From: Rudaea sp.
GTDB taxonomy: Bacteria > Pseudomonadota > Gammaproteobacteria > Xanthomonadales > Rhodanobacteraceae
DNA: 64,000 nt
Direction of reading: 5' to 3'
Assembly: GCA_031291055.1 (NCBI GenBank)
Contig: JARLJU010000362.1
Coordinates: 124,001-188,000 of the forward strand
In this document: positions 1-9,970 of the stretch, piece after piece
Layout of the letters: each line of letters starts with the position of its first letter
Numbering within the stretch: position 1 is the stretch's first letter
The notes under the pieces: generated by a model
Told to the model about the DNA's origin: nothing
The model's database searches: none
Seen by the model: only the letters and a program-made list of their open reading frames with translations
Made by a program: the position numbers and the translations under genes

Positions 1-1564
1 TGGAGGACTACAGCCGCGCCGGCGTCGATCGCCAGGTGCAAGCACTGCAGGGCTTCGACAAACGCGTCACCGCGATCGATCCGAAAGCGCTCGATGAAAC
101 GACCAGGGGCGATCGCGATCTGGTGCTCAACTACATTCATGGCAGCTTGTTGACCCTGCAGACGATCCGACCCTGGGAAAAGAATCCGGACACGTATTCC
201 AGCGGCATCACCAATTGCGCGTTCGCGATCATGGAGCGAAAGTTCGCGCCCCTGCCGGAACGGCTGCACGCCTTGATCGAGCGCGAAAAGCTGATGCCGG
301 CCGCGCTGCAGGCTGCGCGCGGCAATCTGAAGAATCCACCGCACATCTATACGGAAATCGCGCTCGAGCAACTGCCGGGGCTGATCAGCTTCTTCCGGCA
401 TGACGTACCTTCGGTGTTTTCCGAGGTGGGCGAGGTAGAACTGAAAAAACAGTTCGCTGCGTCCAATGGCGCCGTGCTCAAGGCGTTGGGCGATTATCAG
501 ACCTGGCTGAAGACCGACATCCTGCCAAACTCAGACGGTGATTTTCGCCTTGGTGCCGACACGTACCGCAAGAAGCTGTTGTTCGATGAAATGGTGGATA
601 CGCCGCTCGATGCACTCATCGCGATCGACATGAAGAACCTGCAGCGGAATCAGGCGGAGTTCGCACGCGTCGCGAAGGAAATCGATCCGGAGAAAACGCC
701 GCAACAAGTGCTGGCGGAACTCGCGGCGGACCATCCTGGTCCGGCTAAGCTGCTCGACGCCTTCCGCGCGACATTCGATGGCCTGACCCGCTTCATCAGG
801 GAAAAGCGGATCATCACGATTCCTTCCGACGTGCGCCCGATCCTTGAGGAAACACCGCCGTTCATGCGCGCAACCACATTTGCGTCGATGGACAACCAGG
901 ACCCTATGAAGCCGTCGCGCAGGAAGCTTACTTCAACGTCACCCTGCCCGACCCGAAATGGGACAAGACGCGCACGGACGAATTCATGGCCCAGTTCAAT
1001 TATCCGGTGATCAGCAGCATTGCCGCGCATGAAGCTTACCCCGGACATTATGTCCAGTTCCTGTGGATGCACGATATCCATGACCGTGTCCGCAAGTTGC
1101 TCGGTGCGAACACCAATGTCGAAGGCTGGGCACACTACTGCGAGCAGATGATGCTTGACGAAGGCTTGGCGCAATCGGTCTATCCCAACGACATGCGCCG
1201 GCAGAAACTGCTGCGCCTCGGCCAGTTGCAGGATGCGCTGCTGCGCAATGCGCGTTTCGTCGTAGGTATAAAATTACACACCGGCCAGTTCGGTTTCGAT
1301 CAGGTCGTGGACTTCTTCGTCAAGGAAGGCTACCAGTCACGGGCGGTCGGGCTGGTCGAGACCAAGCGAGGCACGGCGGATCCCACCTACCTCTATTACA
1401 CGTTGGGCAAACTGCAGATCCTCAAGTTGCGCGCGGACGTGGAAGCGCGGCAGGGCAAGGCATTCAATCTGGAAAAGTTCCACGACAGTTTCATGCAGCA
1501 GGGCTTTGCCCCGATCAGGATTGTACGTCACGCCCTGCTGCATGATGACTCGCCTACCCTCTGA
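1..1564 (+). pseudogene. DUF885 peptidase-like protein, 5' truncated and frameshifted
   Basis: The reading frame is already open at the window edge, so the N-terminus lies upstream. The first frame runs to about position 893 and the protein continues in another frame to the stop at 1564. In the second frame GPYE follows directly on the ATMD-like end of the first, so a single missing base within 894-898 explains the break. The downstream part has HEAYPGHY, the histidine/glutamate motif of the DUF885 family (proposed metallopeptidase-like fold), and the C-terminus SPTL is typical of the family. It is probably a secreted or periplasmic peptidase-like enzyme, but the signal peptide is outside the window. 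Whether the frameshift is real or a sequencing error cannot be told from the sequence. The gene ends 18 bp from the converging operon. Confidence 0.85.
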
Positions 1565-1582
1565 ATTGGGCCAATTTCCTGC

Positions 1583-2617
1583 TCACGGTGAGGCGACAAC
1601 CAGCACTCTGAAACTTCCGTCCACGACCGCTGGACGCGGATGCGGCTGTTCGGCGGTCGGCGCGGGCACCGGTCCGAATTCGGCCGCAACCAGATAGACG
1701 TTATGGTTGGCTGGGTTCAGCGCCATCGTGCGTGCACTCTTCTGCGTATCTACCGAAGCCAGCACGCGATAGTTGTCGGCACTGTCTTCGTGGATGACGG
1801 TCAGGGTTCCGTCCTGGCCGTTGGAACTGAAGACCAGGCCACGCCCTGCGTCGAAGGCGGCAGCGTCCGGCCCTCTGCCGATGGCGACACTGGCGACATG
1901 CTTGCCCGTCCTGGCGTCGGTGACGGCCATCCGGCCGTTCTGGCAGACCGAGAACAGACGCTGGTGCGCGCTGTCCAGCGCCAGGCCGGAAGGCTCCTCG
2001 CAATCCGTGAGCTTCCACGTGGCAACAACCTTGTTGGTGTCCGAATCAATGCTTTTCAGCTCGCTCGTGTCCTCGATGTTCACGAAAACCCGGCCATGGC
2101 CATCGCTCGCTGCAAACTCGGGCTTGCCGCCGGCGGGAATGCGGGCAATCAGCCTGGCGGAGACGGGATCGATCACGGTCACTTCCTTGCTGCGCCCGTC
2201 GAACGCAAACAGATGTTTGGAATGCGCATCGAACAAAAGCGCATCCGGATTCTGTCCACCGGCTGGAAACGTGCGCACGATTTTCAGGGTTGCCAGGTCA
2301 AATTCGGTGATGGTGTTGGCGCGGCCATTGCTCGTGTAGCCATGCCCGAGCGCCGGCACGAGGACGATTGCATGCACCCCTTGCGTGTCGGCGATCGTGC
2401 CCAGCGCCTTGCCGTCTTCGGTGTCGATCACCATCACGCGGTCGGAACGGCTGATGAAAAGGCGATGGTGATCGGCATCCGCCGTCAGGTAGTCCCAACC
2501 GCCGGGCTCGCCGACATCGAAATGCTTGGCAACCTGGTAGTCGTATCTGGCATCGGCGAAGGCGGTCGTCTGGGTCAACGCCAGCGTTGCAAACAGGGCA
2601 GTTGTCAGCAATTTCAC
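1583..2617 (-). CDS. secreted YncE-like seven-bladed beta-propeller protein
   Basis: About 345 residues: an N-terminal signal peptide (VKLLTTALFATLALTQTTAFA) followed by repeated blades of the YVTN/NHL type, for example MVIDTEDGKALGTIAD and VTVIDPVSARLIARIPAGG. I place the start at the GTG at 2617 because GGAG lies nine bases upstream and the signal peptide begins there; an in-frame ATG at 2632 is the alternative. No catalytic motif is visible. It is the last gene of the eight-gene export operon, 44 bp after the adaptor lipoprotein, and is probably periplasmic. Its role in the operon (binding or sensing in the periplasm) is a guess. Confidence 0.85.
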   Translation of the reverse strand: MKLLTTALFATLALTQTTAFADARYDYQVAKHFDVGEPGGWDYLTADADHHRLFISRSDRVMVIDTEDGKALGTIADTQGVHAIVLVPALGHGYTSNGRANTITEFDLATLKIVRTFPAGGQNPDALLFDAHSKHLFAFDGRSKEVTVIDPVSARLIARIPAGGKPEFAASDGHGRVFVNIEDTSELKSIDSDTNKVVATWKLTDCEEPSGLALDSAHQRLFSVCQNGRMAVTDARTGKHVASVAIGRGPDAAAFDAGRGLVFSSNGQDGTLTVIHEDSADNYRVLASVDTQKSARTMALNPANHNVYLVAAEFGPVPAPTAEQPHPRPAVVDGSFRVLVVASP

Positions 2618-2661
2618 GATTGTGATCTCCATATGCGGGAAATGGGATGAATTCGCCGGTT

Positions 2662-3570
2662 TCATGGCGTGGACGCGGGAAGGAATCGCACCTGGACGCG
2701 TTGCCCGACACGCAGATCCGATTCCGGCAGATCCAGAATGCATTCCACGTCGCGTGCATCGACCGATTCCTGTCCTTCCTCGCTGAACTTGCTCGGCCCG
2801 AAGACATCGCCAATGCGGGCGACGCGGGCGGGATAGGTCTTGCTGGCGTCGGCCTCGGAGTATACTTGTGCACTCATGCCGACCTTGATCTTGGCGACGA
2901 AACCTTCGTTCAACTCGGCGCGCACGATGCGCGGACGATCCGGCAGCAATTCCATGAGTGCCGTCGCGACCTGCGCCGAGACTGCATCGCCCACATGCAC
3001 GTTGTGCGCGACGATACGCGCGGCCACGGGCGCGCGCAGGCTGCGCACGTCGACTTCATATTGGGCCTGCCTGATTTTCTGCCGCGCCGCTGCGCTGCCC
3101 GCATCGGCAACGGCAATCTCGGCATTGAGCTCGGCCAGCGCCTGCTTCGCGTCGTCGGCCGCCTGGCCGGTCGCGGCACCGGCCTGGCTGGCTTCGCCCA
3201 CGCGCGAGGCGCGTTGCTCCGTGCCCGGCAACTTCGCGCGCAACAGCGCGCGCTGAGCATCGGCCTGGGCCAACTCGGCCTTGGCCATATCGACGGCGAT
3301 CTTGGCCTGGACGGGATCAATTTCGACCAAGACATCGCCGGGTTTGACCATATCGCCAACCGCGCCATGCACCTGTGACACGACGCCGTCGCGCGTGGCA
3401 ACCACGCGGACGATGCCGCCTTCGACATCGACCTTGCCGCGCGCGATGGCGACGAACGCGTGTTCCGCGGGCGCAGCCGGCGGATGCTCCGGGGCCGCCT
3501 TGCCGCAGGCGCCGAGCAGCAGGGTCAGCGCGAAGACGCCGGGCAGTTGGCGATGGTCGAATCGGATCAT
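2662..3570 (-). CDS. HlyD/MacA-type periplasmic adaptor lipoprotein
   Basis: 302 residues. The lipobox LLLGAC near residue 22 predicts a lipid-anchored protein. A split biotinyl-lipoyl domain is visible (VVSQVHGAVGDMVKPGDVLVEID on one side, LRAPVAARIVAHNVHVGDAV on the other) around an alpha-hairpin rich in Ala, Gln and Glu, followed by a beta-barrel domain. This is the membrane fusion architecture that links an inner membrane transporter to an outer membrane channel. Its start codon overlaps the stop of the ABC ATPase gene by 4 bp (ATGA), so it is translationally coupled and most likely serves the ABC permease/ATPase pair. The substrate is unknown. Confidence 0.88.
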   Translation of the reverse strand: MIRFDHRQLPGVFALTLLLGACGKAAPEHPPAAPAEHAFVAIARGKVDVEGGIVRVVATRDGVVSQVHGAVGDMVKPGDVLVEIDPVQAKIAVDMAKAELAQADAQRALLRAKLPGTEQRASRVGEASQAGAATGQAADDAKQALAELNAEIAVADAGSAAARQKIRQAQYEVDVRSLRAPVAARIVAHNVHVGDAVSAQVATALMELLPDRPRIVRAELNEGFVAKIKVGMSAQVYSEADASKTYPARVARIGDVFGPSKFSEEGQESVDARDVECILDLPESDLRVGQRVQVRFLPASTP

Positions 3571-4301
3571 GAACCGGCTCCGGTGGAAACTCTGGGGAGC
3601 GACTGCGCGCGTTGGCTGCCGCTGATCTCGTCGCTGAGAATACGCCCGTCTTCCATGGCGACGATGCGGTCTGCATCGACTGCCAGGCGCGTATCGTGGC
3701 TGACGCAGACCACGGTCGCGCCAAAGCTGCGTGCCACACGATGCAAGGCATCGATTACATTCTTGCCGTTGACCGAATCCAGTGCACTTGTCGGTTCGTC
3801 GGCGAAGAGGAATTGCGGCTTCTTGGCCAGTGCCCGGGCGATGGCGATGCGCTGTTTTTCGCCGCCGGACAATTCGATCGGACGCGAATGCAGGCGCGAA
3901 AACAGGCCGACTTCCTCCAGCGACGCCATCGCGCGATTGCGCGCCACGTGCTTGGGTAGGCCCAGGTATTCCAGCGGCAGCATCACTTGCTCAAGCGCAG
4001 TCAGGGCCGGAAAAAGATTGAATCCCTGGAACACGAAACCGGTATGTTCCAGACGAAAGCGCTCAAGATCGATGCGGGATTTTTTCCACAAATCCTCACC
4101 GAGCGCGCTGACCTGCCCGGAATCCGGCTTGAGCAGGCCGCTCAGTATCGCCAGAAGCGTACTTTTCCCCGAGCCGGACGGGCCGAGCACGAGGGTCAAC
4201 TCGCGCGGCTGCAGGCTCAGGGAAACATTCTGCAGCACGCGGGTCTGGATCTGCCCCGTGGTATAGGTCTTGGCAATGGCTTCGGCGACAAGGGCAGTCA
4301 T
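3567..4301 (-). CDS. ABC transporter ATP-binding protein, MacB/LolD/DevA type
   Basis: 244 residues with all ATPase motifs: Walker A GPSGSGKST, Q-loop FVFQGFNLFP, signature LSGGEKQR, Walker B FLFADEPTSALD and switch histidine VSHDTR. The GFNLFP and EYLGLP segments fit the MacB/LolD/DevA subgroup, which energises FtsX-like permeases rather than importers. It starts 4 nt after the permease stop and overlaps the adaptor gene by 4 bp. It acts at the cytoplasmic face and drives the permease of the preceding gene. The last 20 residues after ISGSQRAQS look like a non-conserved tail. Confidence 0.92.
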   Translation of the reverse strand: MTALVAEAIAKTYTTGQIQTRVLQNVSLSLQPRELTLVLGPSGSGKSTLLAILSGLLKPDSGQVSALGEDLWKKSRIDLERFRLEHTGFVFQGFNLFPALTALEQVMLPLEYLGLPKHVARNRAMASLEEVGLFSRLHSRPIELSGGEKQRIAIARALAKKPQFLFADEPTSALDSVNGKNVIDALHRVARSFGATVVCVSHDTRLAVDADRIVAMEDGRILSDEISGSQRAQSLPRVSTGAGS

Positions 4302-4305
4302 GTCA

Positions 4306-5436
4306 TCAGCGCAGCAGGTTCGCCGGCTCCAGATGATTGATCACGCCGGCCGCGAGCAGACCGGAGATCAGCGCGATCGACATGACCAGGACCATGCAAC
4401 AGGCGCCGGCAAGGGCGTTGAATACGATCGGCACATCCTGCCCCGCCGCGAGCAGCAGGATGGCCATGCTGAAGGCACTGCCGATCAGCACGCCGACCAT
4501 GCCGACCCAGAATGCCTGTTCGAGAATCACACGGCGCAGCGCGCTCAAGCCAGCGCCGAGCGCATTGAGCATGGCGTATTCGCGTACCGAACTGGCCACG
4601 GCGGCAAACAGGGTCTGGCTGGTGATGACGACACCGACGATGAACACGACCAGGGCCAAGAACAGGAAGCCGAGACCGGCGCCGGTTTCAAACATCCAGT
4701 AGGTGGCGGCGTTGTAGGCGAAGCGGTCGCTGGTCCATACGGCAAAGTGGTGATTTGCGCCCACTGCGGCGAGGCGATCGCGCACGGCGGCCGCATCCGC
4801 GTCGGGACGCAGGCGCGCGACGTAGTAAGCCATCTTGTCGCGATCGGAGGAATCGTTCAGCCGGTAGGCGGTCGCCAGCGAAGTCACGATGTTGACGCCG
4901 CCGAGCGCGCGCAGGCCGATGGCCGCGGCAACGATCCTGACGCGGTGGCCGTTCAATGTCGCCGTGCCGCCGATATCCAGGCCAAGTTTGCCCAGATCCG
5001 CGGCATCGACGATGACGCTATCCGGCACAATCAGGGCAGCGCGTTGCTGCATATCGAGCACATGCGCGAACATCAAACCCTGTGGCTCGGTATCAATGCC
5101 GGAAATGAACACTGAAACGCTGCCGCGTTCGATCGGCCCGCGCCAATCGCCATCCAGCCACTGGAACGGCTCGACTTGCACGACCGCGGGATCCATGCGC
5201 AGCCACATCTCGGTATCACGCGGGACCGGCCGCCCGAGTTCGACGCTTTGCGTGCCGGGGTAGCCTGCCCAAAGCTGGCCGGCGGACCCCGTCACGTACA
5301 CGCCGGCGCTGCTGAAAATTCCAAACATCAGTGCGGTCATCATCAACAGCAGCAAGCCGGAAAATGCCACGGCCAGCGCAGCCGGGAGGAACTTCCGCCA
5401 TTCGTAGATCAGCGTCTTGCGCGCCAGGGCGGCCAT
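4306..5436 (-). CDS. FtsX-family ABC transporter permease (MacB/DevC-like)
   Basis: 376 residues. One transmembrane helix lies near the N-terminus (about residues 17-42), then a periplasmic domain of about 200 residues, then three helices at roughly 250-278, 300-328 and 340-365. This is the four-helix FtsX/MacB layout with a large domain between helices 1 and 2. The ATG overlaps the stop of the NodT-type gene by one base (TAATG). With the next two genes it makes an ABC-MacA-like exporter; DevBCA-type exporters use a separate permease and ATPase as here. The substrate is unknown. Confidence 0.88.
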   Translation of the reverse strand: MAALARKTLIYEWRKFLPAALAVAFSGLLLLMMTALMFGIFSSAGVYVTGSAGQLWAGYPGTQSVELGRPVPRDTEMWLRMDPAVVQVEPFQWLDGDWRGPIERGSVSVFISGIDTEPQGLMFAHVLDMQQRAALIVPDSVIVDAADLGKLGLDIGGTATLNGHRVRIVAAAIGLRALGGVNIVTSLATAYRLNDSSDRDKMAYYVARLRPDADAAAVRDRLAAVGANHHFAVWTSDRFAYNAATYWMFETGAGLGFLFLALVVFIVGVVITSQTLFAAVASSVREYAMLNALGAGLSALRRVILEQAFWVGMVGVLIGSAFSMAILLLAAGQDVPIVFNALAGACCMVLVMSIALISGLLAAGVINHLEPANLLR

Positions 5437-6872
5437 TACCGCGGCACCGCGGCCAGTGGTGGAAGCACGCCACCGAACGCCTTGTACACCGCGATATAGG
5501 CAAGCGCGCGGTCACGCAGTGCCGCGATCCGGCCGAGGCGCGCTTCGGCCAACGCAATCCCCGCCGAGCTTGTCTCCAGGCCATCGCCAAGGCCGAGCCG
5601 CTGCAAGGTCCGCGCCGACGCCTGCGATTGCTGCGCCAGCGCGACCGAAGCTTGCGCATTGTCCAGGCGCGCCGTCCTGTTGGCGAACTGAGCCAGCGCC
5701 GCTTCCGCTTCCGCGACGCCTTCGAGCACTGCTTCGCGATAGGCGAGCACGCTCGCCGACAAAGCCGCCTCGCGTGCACCGACGACATCGCGGCGTGCGC
5801 CCCAGTCCCATAGGGGAATCTGGATGTTCGGACCCAGAAGCGGTACCGCCCTGTTCGGATGATCCACATCTCCAGTGATGCTCGTCGATGAAATCAGCGT
5901 TCCAACCAGACCGAGCTTCGGAAACAGGTCCGCGCGCGCTATGCCCAATTCCCCGGCCGCATGCAGAGCGTTCTGTTCGGCTCGCCGGATCTCCGGCCGC
6001 GTGCGCACCAGATCCGCCGGTGCCTGGTGGATATCCAGCGCAGGCAGTAGCGGTTGTCCGGCTCGCAGCGACCAGCCTGCATCTGGTTCGGCAGTGCCGA
6101 GCAGGACCGCCAAAGCCTGCATCGTCTGCTGCATGCTCAAGCCGGGCTCGCCTGACTCGGCAAGGGCCTGCTGCAGGTCGGTGCGTTCATGATCGACTTC
6201 CATCTGCGACGCCATGTGCGTGCGCAGACGCGTCTGCATCAACTCAACACGCCGGCGACGTTGCGCGACGACCTCGTCGAGAATTTCCGCGCGAGCCTGG
6301 GCGGCGCGCAGTTCGACATAGTTCTTCGCCACCTCGGCAATCACTGAAACGCGCGCCGACGTCGCATCAACGATTGCCGTGTTCACATCGGCCGCTGCCA
6401 TGCGCGCGCTGCCCTGCGATCGTCCGAACAGACCGAATTCCCATTCGGCATCAAAACCTATTTCCAGGTATCCCGTCGCGGCGCCCGGGGCGGTTTCCTC
6501 GTAGACGCGGAAATTCAGGTTCGGCCAGAAATCGGTCCGCGCTCGATGCTGCAGACGGCGCGCCGCACGCAGTCGCAGCTCCGCCACGGCGATGCCGAGA
6601 TTGTCCTGCAACGCCCGATCGACCAGCGCGTCCAGCGTGGCGTCGCCGAAAGCGTGCCACCAATGTTGCAGATCAGGTTGCAATCCGTTTGCAACGGAGG
6701 CTCCGTCAGTGCGCCACGTTTCCGGTGTCTGGTCGGGTAGCGTCGGCAGCGACGTATGCATCGTGCATCCGGCAACCGCAGCAACGATCGCCAGCAAGAG
6801 TGTCCGCTGGGCAATTCCTCGAGGCGGCGTTGTCCGGTCTTTTCGGGGTCCTGGCTTCATTCCGCCAATCAT
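5436..6872 (-). CDS. NodT-family outer membrane factor lipoprotein (TolC superfamily)
   Basis: 478 residues. The lipobox AVAGC follows a hydrophobic segment (residues about 23-36), predicting a lipoylated outer membrane factor. Two outer membrane efflux repeats are visible: a long helical first half (ELRLRAARRLQHRAR, then RRRRVELMQTRLRTHMASQ) and a second half with DLVRTRPEIRRAEQNA and LGLVGTLISS, the hallmarks of NodT/OprM-like channels. It overlaps the RND gene by 4 bp upstream and the ABC permease by 1 bp downstream. It is the second TolC-like protein in the operon and could serve the ABC exporter, the RND pump or both. Confidence 0.9.
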   Translation of the reverse strand: MIGGMKPGPRKDRTTPPRGIAQRTLLLAIVAAVAGCTMHTSLPTLPDQTPETWRTDGASVANGLQPDLQHWWHAFGDATLDALVDRALQDNLGIAVAELRLRAARRLQHRARTDFWPNLNFRVYEETAPGAATGYLEIGFDAEWEFGLFGRSQGSARMAAADVNTAIVDATSARVSVIAEVAKNYVELRAAQARAEILDEVVAQRRRRVELMQTRLRTHMASQMEVDHERTDLQQALAESGEPGLSMQQTMQALAVLLGTAEPDAGWSLRAGQPLLPALDIHQAPADLVRTRPEIRRAEQNALHAAGELGIARADLFPKLGLVGTLISSTSITGDVDHPNRAVPLLGPNIQIPLWDWGARRDVVGAREAALSASVLAYREAVLEGVAEAEAALAQFANRTARLDNAQASVALAQQSQASARTLQRLGLGDGLETSSAGIALAEARLGRIAALRDRALAYIAVYKAFGGVLPPLAAVPR

Positions 6873-9800
6873 AACGGTTCGCCGATCAGCGGAGGCGCCG
6901 GCGACGTGCCTTCGGCGCCCGGTCCACCGCCCTGGACCAGGCCGATCAGCACCGGCATCGCCAGCAAGACCATCGGATATTGCAGCAACAGGCCGGCGAT
7001 GATCGCGATCGCGAGCGGTTGCTGGATGCCGGACCCCTGCCCGATTGCCAGCGCAAGCGGCAGCAAGGTAAGGATCGCCGCGAGCGTGGTCATTGTGATC
7101 GGCCGCAGGCGATTGCGGCTGGCATCGCGCAGCGCGTCGCGCGATGCCATCGGCGCGTGCGCAAGCTCGCCCTGCTTCATCAATTCGATGTACTCGCTGA
7201 CATAGAAGATCGCCATTTCCGTGGCGATGCCGATGACCATCGTCATGCCCATCAGCGCGGTGATGTTCAGTTCCACGCCAGTGACCCAGAGTCCGGTGAA
7301 AACTGCAGTCGTCGACAGCAGCGAACTGCCGACAATGACCAGCGGCAGGCGGAAACTCTCGTACAGCACGATCAGCAACACCAGTTCGGCAACCAGGGCG
7401 GCGAGGAACACCAGTGCCAACCCGGAAAATGCGATCTGCTGCTGCCGATACAGTCCGCCCAGCTCATAGCGCACACCGGGCGCCAGCATGCCGGGACGCG
7501 CGAGCACCTGGCGCACATCGGCGACCGCCGCGCCGATCCCGCGGCCTTCGATGCGAGCGGTCACCGCGATCATCGGCTGCAGGTTGTCGCGCGAGATCTC
7601 CGCTTCGCCGGATACCGGCGTCAACGTGGCCACGCGCCGCAACGGGAACACATGGCCGTCGGCTGCGCGAATGGAAAGGTCCTCAAGATCATCCACGTGC
7701 AACTTCGCCGCGTTCGGCACGCGCACGCGCACGTCGACGAGTTTTGCCGCCTGCGGCAACTGCGTCGCAATCGCGCCATTGATTGCGGTGTCGACCGCCT
7801 TGGTCACCTCGGCTGCCGTCGCTGTCTCGAATGCGGCCCTGGCCGGATCGATCTTCAGATCGATGCCATCCCCCGCAAGCACCACGCCATCCTTGATTTC
7901 CACGACGCCATCGACCTTGGAAATCGCCACGGCGATCTTCTTTGCCTGCGGGATCAGGCGAGCGGCGTCTTCGGCATACAGCTTGATTTCGATCGGCTGC
8001 GGCACGGCGGTCAGATCACCGATCAGGTCTTCCATCAGCTGCGCCAGTTCGATATCCACGCCGGGCACCTGACTTTGCACCTGTGCGAGCACGCCGGCCA
8101 TTACTTGCTCGGTGCCGCGTGCGTGATCCGGTTTCAGGCGCACGAAATAGTCGCCGTGGTGAGGCTCGCCCAGATCACCGCCAAGACCCGTGCCGGTGCG
8201 GCGCGACCAGGTCTCGACTTCCGGTTGTGCGTGCAGGATGGCTTCGACCTGCTGGAGCTCGCGCTCGGTCTCGTCCAGTGAGGTGCCGGGCAGAGTATAA
8301 AAATCCATGACGAAGCCGCCCTCGTCCACCTTCGGCATGAAACCGCTTGGCACCTTGCTGTAGGCGAGCCAGCCGATCAGCAGGACCGGTACAAGCGCGA
8401 CCGCCAGCAGCGCGGGTTTGCGGAACAGGCGATCGAGCAGGCTGGCATGATGGCGCGTGAGCCAGTCGTCGCGATCAGCAGCCGGATCGCGCCAGTCGCC
8501 AAAGTCAATGTAGCGGCGCGCCAGTATCGGCACGATGAAGGCGGCGAACAGGTAGGAAATCGCCAGCGCTGCCGTCATCGTTACCGCCAGGGCCTTGGAG
8601 AAAGCGCCAGTGACGCCGCTGAGGAAACTCAACGGCAGAAACACGATGAGTGTGGCCAGGCTGGAACCGGTAAGCGGGCGCAGGAACTCGCGCGCGGCCG
8701 GCAGCACCGCTGGGGCGGCGGCGGGCGTGCGACGCGCTCCGGTCCGTCGCGCGATATGTTCGATGATCACGATCATGTCGTCGATGACCAGGCCGACTGC
8801 GGCAGCAACGCCGCCAAGGGTCATGATGTTGAAGCTCATGCCGAGCAGGTAGATTGCGAGCAATGCCGTCGCCAGTGCCGCAGGCACGACGAGCACTGCG
8901 ATCAATGTGACGCGAAGATTGCGCAGAAACACCATCAGCACGAGACCGGCCAAGATCAGCCCGATCAGCACGGCGTCACGCACGCTGGCTGCCGATTCGA
9001 CGACGAGAACGCTCTGGTCGTACCAGTTCGCGAGCTTCACGCCGGCGGGCAACTTGAAATCGGCCAGGCGTTGGCGGACTTGCTGTGCGATCTGCACCGC
9101 ATTGCCATCCGGTTGCTCGAAGACGTTGAACAATACGGCCGGCTTGTCGTCCGCGGCCACGCGTATCCACTGTGGCGCTGCGCCGTTTTGCACATCGGCG
9201 ACGTCGCTCAGACGCACGATACCTTCGGGGCTGCTGCGCACTACGATCTGGTTCAAATCATCTAGCCTGCGCAGATCGCTGTTGGCCACCACCAGGTAAA
9301 GCTTGTCGTGATCCTGCACACGACCGACGGCCTGCAGGGCATTGCCGGCGGAAATCGCCGCGACCAGATCGCCGAGCCCCAGGTCGTACAGCGCGAGCCG
9401 ATGCGGATCGGCCTGCACCTCGACTTCATCGATCGCCCCGCCCTGCACGTCGACCCGCGCCAGACCCGGCACGGAAGCAAGCAGGGGCACGATCTGGAAC
9501 TGGGCCAGATCATGCAACGCGTTCGACGCCAGCCTGTCCGAAGTCAGCGCATAGGAAATGATCGGAAACACGGTCGGGTCCATGCGCCTGACGGTGTACG
9601 CGGTTCCCGCCGGCAGATTCGGGAGCACCTGGGCAATTGCCGCGTCCACCAGAAGCGTGGTCGCGATCATGTCGCGGCCCCAGCCGAAGTCGACTGAAAT
9701 CTGCGCCGCACCGCGCGACGACGACGAACGTACTTCGTGCACGCCAGGCACGGAACGGATCGCTTCCTCGACCGGGCGCGTCACTGCAAGCACCGTCTGG

Positions 9801-9970
9801 GCGGCGGGACGATCGCCAGCAGACAGATCGACGACCACGCGCGGAAACGACACTTGCGGAAACAGGCCGACCGGCAGAACCAGCGCGGCGACCACGCCCG
9901 CCACCGTCAGCGCCGCGGCGACGAACAGCAGCGAGCGCGAATGGCGCTCGATCAGATCGATGTAGCTCAC
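6869..9970 (-). CDS. RND efflux permease (AcrB/CzcA superfamily)
   Basis: 1033 residues with the duplicated RND architecture: an N-terminal helix (LLFVAAALTVAGVVAAL), a first porter domain, a helix bundle, a second half beginning near residue 520 (KPALLAVALVPVLLIGWLAY), and the last helix bundle ending near residue 1020. The TM4 charge-relay region is GLVIDDMIVIIEHIARR: two adjacent aspartates plus a glutamate, as in hydrophobe/NFE-type pumps rather than the classic heavy-metal CzcA motif. It uses the proton motive force to export substrate across the envelope with the adaptor and TolC proteins encoded immediately before it. It overlaps both neighbours by 4 bp. Confidence 0.93.
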   Translation of the reverse strand: MSYIDLIERHSRSLLFVAAALTVAGVVAALVLPVGLFPQVSFPRVVVDLSAGDRPAAQTVLAVTRPVEEAIRSVPGVHEVRSSSSRGAAQISVDFGWGRDMIATTLLVDAAIAQVLPNLPAGTAYTVRRMDPTVFPIISYALTSDRLASNALHDLAQFQIVPLLASVPGLARVDVQGGAIDEVEVQADPHRLALYDLGLGDLVAAISAGNALQAVGRVQDHDKLYLVVANSDLRRLDDLNQIVVRSSPEGIVRLSDVADVQNGAAPQWIRVAADDKPAVLFNVFEQPDGNAVQIAQQVRQRLADFKLPAGVKLANWYDQSVLVVESAASVRDAVLIGLILAGLVLMVFLRNLRVTLIAVLVVPAALATALLAIYLLGMSFNIMTLGGVAAAVGLVIDDMIVIIEHIARRTGARRTPAAAPAVLPAAREFLRPLTGSSLATLIVFLPLSFLSGVTGAFSKALAVTMTAALAISYLFAAFIVPILARRYIDFGDWRDPAADRDDWLTRHHASLLDRLFRKPALLAVALVPVLLIGWLAYSKVPSGFMPKVDEGGFVMDFYTLPGTSLDETERELQQVEAILHAQPEVETWSRRTGTGLGGDLGEPHHGDYFVRLKPDHARGTEQVMAGVLAQVQSQVPGVDIELAQLMEDLIGDLTAVPQPIEIKLYAEDAARLIPQAKKIAVAISKVDGVVEIKDGVVLAGDGIDLKIDPARAAFETATAAEVTKAVDTAINGAIATQLPQAAKLVDVRVRVPNAAKLHVDDLEDLSIRAADGHVFPLRRVATLTPVSGEAEISRDNLQPMIAVTARIEGRGIGAAVADVRQVLARPGMLAPGVRYELGGLYRQQQIAFSGLALVFLAALVAELVLLIVLYESFRLPLVIVGSSLLSTTAVFTGLWVTGVELNITALMGMTMVIGIATEMAIFYVSEYIELMKQGELAHAPMASRDALRDASRNRLRPITMTTLAAILTLLPLALAIGQGSGIQQPLAIAIIAGLLLQYPMVLLAMPVLIGLVQGGGPGAEGTSPAPPLIGEPL

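Noticed and set aside
8447-9265. Long plus-strand open frames inside the RND gene (also 6980-8281 and 9637-11175)
   Set aside because: Antisense shadows; histidine/glutamine/arginine-rich sequence without ribosome sites, opposite clearly conserved coding sequence.
6869-9970. Assignment of the RND gene to heavy-metal (CzcA) efflux
   Set aside because: The TM4 motif has the DD...E pattern of hydrophobe/NFE-type pumps, so metal specificity is not supported.
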